Source: JANMDR01 sp031376425 (lineage in GTDB: Bacteria; Pseudomonadota; Gammaproteobacteria; Burkholderiales; Usitatibacteraceae). From it: a stretch of DNA of 47,598 nucleotides. Under the pieces are notes generated by a model. That model saw only the letters and a program-made list of their open reading frames with translations. It ran no database searches and was not told the DNA's origin. The stretch is from contig JANMDR010000084.1 of the NCBI GenBank assembly GCA_031376425.1, forward strand, positions 1-47,598, read 5' to 3'. This document shows, one piece after another, positions 24,087 to 31,361 of this stretch. A program made the position numbers and the translations under genes. Position 1 is the first letter of the stretch. Every line of letters begins with the position of its first letter.

Positions 24087-24940
24087 TAGATTGATGTTAC
24101 GTTGGTGCGTTGCTTGGCTTTTAGCCCCATGATGGCAAGCAAGCCCAACGCTAGCGCCAGACCGATATCAAGCCAGCTTGTTGCCCCGCCGCCGCGATAG
24201 CCTTCACGTGCTTCTACTTTAAAATTTGCGGCGGTTTTAACGCGTTCTCTAAAGCTATCAAGCTCAGACTGCAGCTTTGGAATGAGCTGTTCAACGGCTT
24301 TGTTATAACCATCAAGTTGTGCGGCTCTGGCGCGTTCACTGAAGTTTGCCCAATTGCCCCCCCCTTGTATTTGGCTGGTGCCGGGTGCGCGGAATAGCAG
24401 CTTGCGGCTGGCAACATCAAATACGGAAACATCAATCATGGTGTGCACATCATATTGATTGCCATTGACCACGTACGCGCCAATAATGGTCCAATAAAGT
24501 AGCGCCAGCGAATTGCTATCGGTAAATTGCACCTGATCGTAAGACAACATCGCCATGATATCCACGCCAAAGGTGCGTGCTACCTGCTCCATATTGGCAA
24601 AGCCGCCGCCTTGCTGCAAATACTGCGTGGGAATAATTTCAATGGTGTCGATATAAGAGTGGCTTGCAAATGAGGCCTTGGCGCGTTCAAGCAGCTTGAG
24701 TTTCTCGGCCTCAGGCAGTGATCTCACACGCGGATCAGTAGGCACAAACGCGATGCCCACGCGCACGGGGGGGCGCAAGGTGGTCATACCCGGTTCGAGC
24801 TTTGGTGCCTGCGTAGCCTTGGGATAAAGGTAATCAACAATGCTGGCCGATTGCTTAGATTCGCGCGACGATAGCGAAGTGGAACAGGCGCAAAGGTTGA
24901 TGAGGAGTGCTGCCGAAATTAATTGGATGAGTGTTTTCAT
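24086..24940 (-). CDS. rhombotarget lipoprotein with GlyGly-CTERM tail
   Basis: 284 aa. A lipoprotein signal peptide ends at NLCAC, with Cys18 or Cys20 as the anchor. The body contains TTLRPPVRVGIAFVP and a VDIMAMLSYDQVQF segment. Its C-terminus has Gly250-252, then a hydrophobic segment (WLDIGLALALGLLAIMGL) and a basic KAKQR, which is the tripartite GlyGly-CTERM layout. This matches the family called rhombotarget lipoprotein, found next to rhombosortase. Its biochemical role is unknown. Confidence 0.87.
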   Translation of the reverse strand: MKTLIQLISAALLINLCACSTSLSSRESKQSASIVDYLYPKATQAPKLEPGMTTLRPPVRVGIAFVPTDPRVRSLPEAEKLKLLERAKASFASHSYIDTIEIIPTQYLQQGGGFANMEQVARTFGVDIMAMLSYDQVQFTDSNSLALLYWTIIGAYVVNGNQYDVHTMIDVSVFDVASRKLLFRAPGTSQIQGGGNWANFSERARAAQLDGYNKAVEQLIPKLQSELDSFRERVKTAANFKVEAREGYRGGGATSWLDIGLALALGLLAIMGLKAKQRTNVTSI

Positions 24941-25107
24941 ATGCGCCTTTTTGTGGGTTGCGGGTGATGGCTTATGGGTGGTGGCTTAAGATTAGCTACT
25001 GTGCGACCATACGCGCCAGCGCACAAGCATAAATTCCTTGAGTATCAAAATATGATACTGCGTAGGGAACGCGGTATCACGGAACCATGCAGCTTTAAAT
25101 TCTAGTA

Positions 25108-25139
25108 TGGTAGGCAACGATTTATTTGCTCACCGTTTG
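25108..25139. repeat. partial REP-like repeat
   Basis: GGTAGGCAACGATTTATTTG followed by CTCACCGTTTG closely resembles the reverse complement of the 26671-26764 element and the left half of 23348-23433. It is only a half-element, in the gap before vapB. Confidence 0.5.
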
Positions 25140-25169
25140 CTCGCAATTAATCCCGATTCTGTCCCATCA

Positions 25170-25195
25170 AAAATGATGTACTATTGCATCAATTT
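25170..25195. promoter_or_regulatory. candidate operator upstream of vapBC
   Basis: AAAATGATGT (25170-25179) and GCATCAATTT (25186-25195) are inverted repeats with two mismatches around a 6-nt centre. The site lies 34 nt before the VapB start. VapB-VapC complexes usually bind such palindromes to repress their own operon. Confidence 0.45.
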
Positions 25196-25228
25196 AGAAT
25201 CCCACCGCGTTTATTGAGGAGCTACGCC

Positions 25229-25435
25229 ATGCGCACTACCATCACCATCGACGACGCACTGTACCAAAAAGCGCTTGAATTCGCTGATCCACAAATGGAT
25301 AAAGCCGATTTGTTTCGGGTGGCAATCAGCACCTTTGTACGCGTGCAAGCAGCCAAGCGGTTGGCCGCATTGGGCGGCACTGCACCGGGCATGGCTGACG
25401 TACCGCGCCGCCGTGAGCGTGTCGCACCAAAATGA
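25229..25435 (+). CDS. vapB: VapB-type antitoxin
   Basis: 68 aa from ATG 25229, supported by GAGGAG 8 nt upstream; an ATG at 25184 would add 15 residues across the likely operator. MRTTITIDDALYQKALEFAD and the LFRVAISTFVRVQAAKRLAA helix fit the VapB family with a ribbon-helix-helix-like N-terminus. It overlaps vapC by 4 nt (ATGA). It neutralises VapC and autoregulates. Confidence 0.88.
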   Translation: MRTTITIDDALYQKALEFADPQMDKADLFRVAISTFVRVQAAKRLAALGGTAPGMADVPRRRERVAPK

Positions 25436-25812
25436 ATGTGCTGGCAGACACGTCAATATGGGTCGCGCATTTTCGCCACCCGAATAGCGCTTTGGTGAAC
25501 TTGATGGAGCGTGATTGCGTTCTCGGTCACCCGCTGGTGTTGGCCGAAATTGCCTGCGGAACGCCACCTATGCCGCGCGCGCAAGTTTTGGGAGATATGG
25601 CGCTATTAAGGCAAGCGCACCCCGCCAGCCACGCGGAAGTGATGGCCTTCATCGAACATGAAAAACTCTACGGCCTCGGTTGCGGCTTTGTAGACATAGC
25701 CCTGCTAGCCAGCACCTGCATTACCCCCGTCGCAACGCTCTGGACACGCGATAAAAATCTCATCGATTTAGCAAAACGATTTGGTGTTGAGTTCGTGCCG
25801 CCTGTGCATTGA
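25432..25812 (+). CDS. vapC: VapC-type PIN-domain ribonuclease toxin
   Basis: 126-aa PIN-domain protein. The acidic active-site residues are visible as LADTSIW (Asp6), the Glu of LAEIACG, the Asp of GFVDIALLAS and the Asp of TRDKNL. VapC toxins cut tRNA or rRNA. The complete acidic set suggests the toxin is active. Confidence 0.92.
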   Translation: MNVLADTSIWVAHFRHPNSALVNLMERDCVLGHPLVLAEIACGTPPMPRAQVLGDMALLRQAHPASHAEVMAFIEHEKLYGLGCGFVDIALLASTCITPVATLWTRDKNLIDLAKRFGVEFVPPVH

Positions 25813-25929
25813 GCCGCTACCGTACCTCACTGTTATCGTACAACACGTTTTTTTGGGAGAATAATTAATCACCTCTACGACACTCGACCGCTGGTGTGCT
25901 CGTTATCATTACCTTGCCGCATGACGTGG

Positions 25930-25949
25930 GGGCGAAAAATCTTTCGCCC
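25930..25949. repeat. GGGCGAAA hairpin, dispersed-repeat relative
   Basis: GGGCGAAA and TTTCGCCC form a perfect 8-bp stem around AATC. It resembles the core of the GTAGGGGC repeat family. A further TTTTTCGCCCCTAC half lies at about 26016-26030. The 25813-26053 gap between the two toxin modules otherwise shows nothing. Confidence 0.5.
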
Positions 25950-26053
25950 GTGTTGGATATTGGTCACAGTGCTGGCAAGCCCACCTTTGCTTTCTTAGGG
26001 GGACTGATTAAAGTTTTTTCGCCCCTACATGTACACCCTACGTGACACGCAAT

Positions 26054-26329
26054 TTAGCGCATTTCACGCGTATGCCATAAGCGTAGGATGGTGATGGTTT
26101 CGGTGGCGATCTCGTACCGAATTTCATACGCGTTTACAAAAATGCGCCGCACTTCACGAGGGCTAAATGCATCTAATCGCTCACCTAATCTAGGATTCAA
26201 AAGCAGACACGCAGGTGCTTTTGCCAGCGCTTGTACGGTGTGCGTCGCATTACTGGCTTGGTTGAGAGACAAAAAGTGATGCAAGCGCACTAAATCGGAT
26301 TGCGCTTTTGTAGTCCATTGCAATTTCAT
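26054..26329 (-). CDS. ParE/RelE-family toxin
   Basis: 91 aa. MKLQWTTKAQSDLVRLHHFL, then VRRIFVNAYEIRYEI and ILRLWHTREMR, match ParE/RelE toxins. It is encoded downstream of, and overlapping by 4 nt, a ribbon-helix-helix antitoxin, an arrangement typical of ParDE. Confidence 0.87.
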   Translation of the reverse strand: MKLQWTTKAQSDLVRLHHFLSLNQASNATHTVQALAKAPACLLLNPRLGERLDAFSPREVRRIFVNAYEIRYEIATETITILRLWHTREMR

Positions 26330-26592
26330 TTGCTTTGCGCTGCTGCACCATCACCTAAGCTATGCGCCCAAACCATCACATCCTCATGTGCTATAACCAA
26401 TCCGCTATCTACGTCGGCTAGTGCATCTTGCGTTAATTTATGCCGCGATTCTTCCTGCATAACCCAATCATTAAGTGCCTGCTTCAGTATCCAACCGCGT
26501 GATCGGTCAAGCAGCGCGGCAAAAGCATCTACTTTTTGCGCTAACTCCTGCGGCACATGTGCAGTAAATACCTTAGTTTCAGCATTGATCAT
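26326..26592 (-). CDS. ParD/CopG-type ribbon-helix-helix antitoxin
   Basis: 88 aa. The N-terminal KVFTAHVPQELAQKVDAFAA strand-helix-helix and the following RSRGWILKQALNDWV fit ribbon-helix-helix antitoxins (ParD/CopG). The C-terminus should bind the toxin. Upstream, CGATTA at 26633-26638 and TAATCG at 26646-26651 form an inverted repeat that may be the operator. Confidence 0.87.
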   Translation of the reverse strand: MINAETKVFTAHVPQELAQKVDAFAALLDRSRGWILKQALNDWVMQEESRHKLTQDALADVDSGLVIAHEDVMVWAHSLGDGAAAQSK

Positions 26593-26670
26593 GAAAAACC
26601 CCTAAACTAAATTTAATCAAATTGAATCATAACGATTATATTTGATAATCGCAGGTTTTTACGTGAGCCA

Positions 26671-26764
26671 GCGTGGGCAACGCCTCATTTGCCAAATACG
26701 CTGTCCACGCGGTCGGTACTTACAAATCATCAAGCGGTGGGTAGATAAATCGTTACCTACCCTA
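26671..26764. repeat. REP-like repeat of the GTAGGGTGGGCAA family
   Basis: Reverse complement of the 23348-23433 type with clear divergence: GTGGGCAACGCCTCATTTGC on the left, GACCGCGT-like centre sequence, and ACCTACCCTACT on the right. It lies immediately past the RIO kinase stop, as the other copy lies past the rhombosortase gene. Confidence 0.65.
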
Positions 26765-27619
26765 CTACTCCAAATCCGCCATGCGCATTTTGCGTGCGGC
26801 TTCTTCCAAGCGCACATCTTCAATCTCACGCAAAATATCTTCCATATCAATTTGCTTTTGGCTGCGGGCAAATTTGCCGGTGAGCGCGGTATTTATGGAT
26901 AGTGTGCCTGCGGCGTAGTGCGCCCAAATTTCATCACCATAATTTGTTGCTAATAGTGAGGGTGCAAATCGCCCGAAGTAGTTGCGCAAATTGCCGACGT
27001 CGCGCAGCAGCATATTTTCAGCGTGGTTGTTACCGGCGGCATCTACGGCTTGCGGTAAGTCGATGATCACGGGGCCGTCGGCATCTACTAATATATTGAA
27101 CTCGCTTAAATCGCCGTGGATAATGCCAGCGCAGAGCATGCGCACCACTTCTAAAATTAAGCGTTGGTGGTAATCAAGGGCTAAGTCTGGTTCGAATGCC
27201 ACATCATTCAAGCGCGGCGCGGCGTTACCGTCAGCGTCCGTCACTAGTTCCATCAGTAATACGCCCTCATAAAAATTAAAGGGCTTAGGCACCCGCACAC
27301 CCGCCGCCGCTAGGCGGTACAGCGCGTCTACTTCAGCGCTTTGCCATGCGGCTTCTTGGCTTTTGCGGCCATAGGCAGAGCCTTTGGCAATGGCGCGGGC
27401 TTGGCGAGAGTTTTTAGTTTTGCGGTTTTCGGTGTAATCCACCGCTTGGCGAAACGCGCGTTTATTGGCTTCTTTATAAACCTTGGCGCAGCGCGTTGGT
27501 TCGTCTTCACCACAGTCCACGACGAATACCATTGCTTCTTTTCCGCTCATTAATTGCCTGACAACGCCAGTAATCAGGCCGTCTTCAAGCAAAGGGAGGA
27601 GTCTTGGAGGAATTTTCAT
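26765..27619 (-). CDS. RIO-type atypical serine/threonine kinase
   Basis: 284-aa RIO family kinase. It has GLITGVVRQLMSGKEAMVFV near the ATP loop and an ATP-binding Lys in CAKVYKEA. The catalytic loop is HGDLSEFNIL and the metal-binding Asp lies in IIDLPQAVD. All catalytic residues are present. Eukaryotic/archaeal RIO kinases act in ribosome maturation; bacterial targets are poorly known. It is divergent from the TPR-LicD operon across 108 nt. Confidence 0.9.
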   Translation of the reverse strand: MKIPPRLLPLLEDGLITGVVRQLMSGKEAMVFVVDCGEDEPTRCAKVYKEANKRAFRQAVDYTENRKTKNSRQARAIAKGSAYGRKSQEAAWQSAEVDALYRLAAAGVRVPKPFNFYEGVLLMELVTDADGNAAPRLNDVAFEPDLALDYHQRLILEVVRMLCAGIIHGDLSEFNILVDADGPVIIDLPQAVDAAGNNHAENMLLRDVGNLRNYFGRFAPSLLATNYGDEIWAHYAAGTLSINTALTGKFARSQKQIDMEDILREIEDVRLEEAARKMRMADLE

Positions 27620-27727
27620 ACTACCATTTTAATGCAATGTAAGCGCGCTCACAAAAATTGCGCATATTGTTGTGGGGAATACAGATAAGCGGATAGAATC
27701 CGTGTAGATAATTTTTGCGATTGCCAC

Positions 27728-29290
27728 GTGTCTGCCAACTACTCAAATTTAGGTGTAGCAACCCTTTTGCAGCAAGCAATCGCACTGCATCAGCGTGGTT
27801 CGCTAACACCGGCTGCACAATTGTATCGGCAAATATTGCAGTTAATGCCGCGCCATCCAGATGCCAATCACAACCTTGCCTCCCTGCTAGAAGAGCAGGG
27901 AACGTTGGCTGCTGCTCTGCCATTGTATGCACTGGCGTGCGCGACAAAACCCGATAATCCAGTGTTTGCACAATCGTACGCAGATGCGCGTTTGCGTGGC
28001 GAATTAGCACTAGTTTGTGCGCAGTTTCCGGTGCTGTTTGCCGCACAGGATTATGCACGTTGCGAAACCTTAGCGCGTGAAGTGCTAATACGCGATGGTG
28101 AATGCCCGACCGCGTGGAAGTATTTGGGTGCGGCCTTGCTCGTGCAAAGTAAACCCTGCATCGACGCGCTACAAACGGCATTGCGCTATGCGCCCAATGA
28201 TGCGGGGCTGTGGAGTAACTTAGGCGCAGCGTTTCACCAAGCGGGGCAATCCGCGCCAGCATTGGCGCATTGCCTGCAGGCATTGCACCTAAATCCGCAG
28301 TTTGTTGAAGCGCATTTGAACTTAGGCTTGATCTATCAAAAAGATAATGCCTTTGATCAAGCTGCGGCAAGTTATCAGGCGGTGCTTGCTATCGCGCCGG
28401 ATACGGTTCAAGCCCTTAGTGGCCTCAGTGTTTGCTATAAAGAGCTTGGCGATTTTGCCAAGTGCCAGCACACGGCGCAACGCGCCATTACCGCTTGGCT
28501 TACTGGGGTTAAACGTAGCCGAGCGAACAACGGTGAGCAACGGCAAATTTGCCAAGCGCCCGTAGAGGCACCTAAAGTGATGTGTGTTGAAAGCGCACAT
28601 ATAACCATGCAGGTATTGCGGCAGCGGCTTGATGCCGCTGGCATTGCCTGGTGTTTGTATGCCGGTAGTTGCTTAGGCGTGGTTCGCGATGGCGATTTTT
28701 TACCCTATGATAAAGATATTGATATTGCCATACCCGCAGCGGTATCGCGGCAGCAGCTTATGGATTTAATGACTGCCGATGGATGCTTTAAACTGCTGGC
28801 GCAAACTGGTTTAAATAAACATATCGATAACCACTATTCAATGGCGTTTAGCCATACCGCGCAAAATATTGGCATTGATTTTTTCTTCCTACATCCCGAT
28901 GGAGAACACCACTTTATTACTGGATTTGAGCACCCCGGTCAAGCGGTTAAGTGCCGACTCCGGCGTTTTGATTTTGCTGCCCATCCTTGGGTAAATGGAA
29001 GCTACAGCCATTGCCCGATACCCATGCCCGCAGAGCAATATCTGGAAGACGTATACGGTAAAAATTGGCGTATCCCAGACGCTTACTATGACACCGTGTT
29101 ATCTAATCCTAACCGCATGGCGGAATCATTGCCGGTAGTGCTCTGCTATGGCTATTGTCGGCTAATTGATAATTTAATGCGCCAAAATTGGCCAGCCGCC
29201 ACTGCCTATTGCGAGCAGATTTTAGTTCGGACAACTGATCCAATCATTGTTGAGCTGCAGCAGTTTTTGCAGGCGGAATTTGGCGCATGA
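27728..29290 (+). CDS. TPR protein fused to a LicD-family phosphotransferase domain
   Basis: 520 aa from GTG 27728; no strong ribosome binding site is visible. Residues about 10-255 form several tetratricopeptide repeats (for example LWSNLGAAFHQAGQSAPALA). Residues about 280-480 form a LicD domain with LYAGSCLGVVRDGDFLPYDK and a D-x-D-I-D metal site (Asp328, 330, 332). LicD/FKTN proteins transfer phosphocholine or polyol phosphates from CDP donors to glycans. The next gene, overlapping by 4 nt, is an IspD/TarI-like nucleotidyltransferase, which fits donor synthesis. The TPR part may bind the acceptor. No membrane segment is seen. Confidence 0.85.
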   Translation: MSANYSNLGVATLLQQAIALHQRGSLTPAAQLYRQILQLMPRHPDANHNLASLLEEQGTLAAALPLYALACATKPDNPVFAQSYADARLRGELALVCAQFPVLFAAQDYARCETLAREVLIRDGECPTAWKYLGAALLVQSKPCIDALQTALRYAPNDAGLWSNLGAAFHQAGQSAPALAHCLQALHLNPQFVEAHLNLGLIYQKDNAFDQAAASYQAVLAIAPDTVQALSGLSVCYKELGDFAKCQHTAQRAITAWLTGVKRSRANNGEQRQICQAPVEAPKVMCVESAHITMQVLRQRLDAAGIAWCLYAGSCLGVVRDGDFLPYDKDIDIAIPAAVSRQQLMDLMTADGCFKLLAQTGLNKHIDNHYSMAFSHTAQNIGIDFFFLHPDGEHHFITGFEHPGQAVKCRLRRFDFAAHPWVNGSYSHCPIPMPAEQYLEDVYGKNWRIPDAYYDTVLSNPNRMAESLPVVLCYGYCRLIDNLMRQNWPAATAYCEQILVRTTDPIIVELQQFLQAEFGA

Positions 29291-29976
29291 GCAGTGCAGC
29301 CAGACCAGATTTAACCATCGTCATTGCCGCAGCCGGTAGCGGTGAGCGCCTGGGTCTTGGTGCTAAAGCCCTACTAGAAATTGATGGGCATTCCCTGCTC
29401 TATTGGCTTAGCACCAAAGCTAAAAAAGTAGCTGCAAAGGTGATTGTGGCAATACCGCCAGCGGACATAGCGCAGCAGGCGTTTTGGGTGGCGCACTGTC
29501 CAGGCTGTGAGATCATCGAAGGTGCGGAAAGTCATTTGCGCACCTTCGCAAAATTAGTCCATGCGGCGGACTTGCCGTGGATAATGAACCTAAATGTATC
29601 GCTACCATTTGTATCCGTGGCGATGATGCATAAAGTGGCCGCAGCCGCTAACGAGACTGGCATTGCCGGTGCGTTTTTAAAGCTTGATTTGCCGGTTGCG
29701 CAAGTTGAAGATGCTGCGGTTAAGTTTTTTTCGCCAAGTCGCCAAGCCACCTTAGCACAGGGTCCCAATGCCTATCTGCGGTCGCATTTGCTTGATTTAA
29801 TTGCCCGTGCCGATGAGGCTGATTGGGCGCGGCAATCATTTTTAGAAATCGCTACGCGCCACGGCTTTAACATTACCGCCGTTGCCGGCGAAAAAACCAA
29901 TATCAAAATTACCACCGCAGAAGATTGGGTTTTTGCCCAAGCGCTCGTGCACCAATTTGGGAATTTATTACAATGA
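29287..29976 (+). CDS. IspD/TarI-like cytidylyltransferase homologue, diverged
   Basis: 229-aa nucleotidyltransferase fold. AAAGSGERLGLGAKALLEI (residues 14-32) and GEKTNIKITTAEDW (201-214) match the CTP-binding ends of IspD/TarI. The middle motif that reads DAARPF/V in IspD is NVSLPFVS here (103-110), so the conserved Asp and Arg are replaced by Asn and Leu. The AQTPQ motif appears as AQGPN. The enzyme may use another substrate or be impaired. It overlaps both neighbours by 4 nt (ATGA). It is too diverged to be called the isoprenoid enzyme IspD with any safety. Confidence 0.8.
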   Translation: MSSAARPDLTIVIAAAGSGERLGLGAKALLEIDGHSLLYWLSTKAKKVAAKVIVAIPPADIAQQAFWVAHCPGCEIIEGAESHLRTFAKLVHAADLPWIMNLNVSLPFVSVAMMHKVAAAANETGIAGAFLKLDLPVAQVEDAAVKFFSPSRQATLAQGPNAYLRSHLLDLIARADEADWARQSFLEIATRHGFNITAVAGEKTNIKITTAEDWVFAQALVHQFGNLLQ

Positions 29977-31283
29977 GTGCAAGTGGCCTACCTGATGTAC
30001 AAGACCCCACTGTGTATCAGTGGCACGCTGATTTGAATGAGGCCGATTACTTAACGGTGTGCTATGAAATCACCGCCACCTGCGCGGGTATGTCTGCAGC
30101 AATAGCAATGGCGATGGATCAAAGCGTGGGCACAACCCACATTCATCATTATCTTGATGCGCCAGCACTTGCCCCCTACTGCACGCGGGTGCGCAACGTG
30201 GTGCCGCTCTCAGACATGGCAGCCGCTACCAATACCAACAACACCGGCGTCCGTGCCTATCATTTAGCAACGGCGTCGTATGTTAATACCCACCAAAGTA
30301 GCAACGTGTATCCTAGTGCTTCATATCGCATTACCTTAAGCGTACCCCTTTGCCTGTTAGCCGGTAAAACCACGCAGCTTTGGAATATTCTCATCGGTGA
30401 GTTACCACGGCTTGGCTTTATTACGCGTTTTAGCTTGGTGTATGCGCCCTTGCCGCCTAGTTTCGGCGCTGGACCTGCCTTTGGTATGCTTGGCATCCGC
30501 AAGCTTACGCAGCGCCCCAACGGGCCGCTGCTGTGCCGCGCCATGCGCCCAGCAACAGGGGCGTCGGACACGATTATGGCCAACATCAATTACGATGTGC
30601 TCACCGGTGGTTTTCATATCGTCAAAGATGATGAGCTGCAAGCCTATGCCACGTTTGACATATTTGCCGCGCACCTGCGTGCCATGTTGGCCGCCCGCGA
30701 CGCCGCGCGGAAAGCCACGGGAGAACCAAAGCTCTATATTGCGAACCTAATTTGTGAGCCGTGGGAGCTTAATGCGCGGTGGGAATTATGCTGCACCCTT
30801 GGCGTGGATGGCGTGCTCATTGCGCCGTGGATACAAGGCTTCGGTGTGGTGAGCCATCTTGCCAAACAGCGGCGCATGCCGATATTTGCGCACAATACTT
30901 TAGGTGAATTAGCAACGCGCCATCCAGATTGGAACGTCAGCCCTGCGGTGGTTAATCATTGGTTACGCGTCTTGGGTGCGGATATTATTGTTACCGAAGG
31001 GGATTTCGGCGATGTGATCCCACCTACGCCATTGCAGCGCGAAGCGTTAGCGGCCTGCGTTGAACCGCAGGAACCGCAAAATGATTTGGCAGCAGCGTTG
31101 CCAGTATTACCGGTGTTGCAGGGCGGCAAAAATCCAGAAGGGTTGTCGCGCTATAAAGCGCTGATAGGCTCGGATAATTTTATGCTCATCGTCGCCAGTT
31201 GGGTAGATAATTATCCAGCTGGGCTCATTGCCGGAGCAGCAGTATTTCGCCGCGCTGTTGATGAATCTGTAATTTCAACGTAA
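29973..31283 (+). CDS. RuBisCO-like protein (form IV type)
   Basis: 436 aa from ATG 29973, which overlaps the previous stop (ATGA). The large-subunit fold is recognised from YLTVCYEITAT and DQSVGTTH, then AFGMLGIRKLTQRPNGPLLC, GGFHIVKDDE, LYIANLICEPWELNAR and VLQGGKNPEG, with AGLIAGAAVFRRAV at the end. The Mg/carbamate triad is retained (Lys218, Asp220, Glu221). The first catalytic Lys of KPK is Arg192 and the second is Ala194. Loop 6 has no Lys (VTEGDFGD), and the phosphate-site SGG is QGG. It cannot be a carboxylase. Known relatives are enolases/isomerases (MtnW) or decarboxylases of keto-sugar phosphates (OiaX). No methionine-salvage genes are near. Confidence 0.88.
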   Translation: MSASGLPDVQDPTVYQWHADLNEADYLTVCYEITATCAGMSAAIAMAMDQSVGTTHIHHYLDAPALAPYCTRVRNVVPLSDMAAATNTNNTGVRAYHLATASYVNTHQSSNVYPSASYRITLSVPLCLLAGKTTQLWNILIGELPRLGFITRFSLVYAPLPPSFGAGPAFGMLGIRKLTQRPNGPLLCRAMRPATGASDTIMANINYDVLTGGFHIVKDDELQAYATFDIFAAHLRAMLAARDAARKATGEPKLYIANLICEPWELNARWELCCTLGVDGVLIAPWIQGFGVVSHLAKQRRMPIFAHNTLGELATRHPDWNVSPAVVNHWLRVLGADIIVTEGDFGDVIPPTPLQREALAACVEPQEPQNDLAAALPVLPVLQGGKNPEGLSRYKALIGSDNFMLIVASWVDNYPAGLIAGAAVFRRAVDESVIST

Positions 31284-31327
31284 TGCTCCCCCAAATGTTC
31301 ATGTAATTCTTGTGTACTAGCCAATAA

Positions 31328-31342
31328 GCCCTAAAATAGGGC
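31328..31342. promoter_or_regulatory. short hairpin between the RuBisCO-like and MFS genes
   Basis: GCCCTA-AAA-TAGGGC is a perfect 6-bp stem with a 3-nt loop, 20 nt before the MFS start and 45 nt after the RuBisCO-like stop. With no T-run it is more likely a regulatory or mRNA-stabilising element than a terminator. Confidence 0.4.
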
Positions 31343-31361
31343 ATCTCCAGAAAGATTACCG

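Noticed and set aside
27621..28370. 249-codon open frame opposite the TPR-LicD gene
   Set aside because: TPR and LicD motifs on the plus strand are clear; the antisense product has no recognisable features.
29973..31283. A functional carboxylating RuBisCO
   Set aside because: Key lysines of the KPK motif and loop 6 are missing, and there is no small subunit or phosphoribulokinase nearby.
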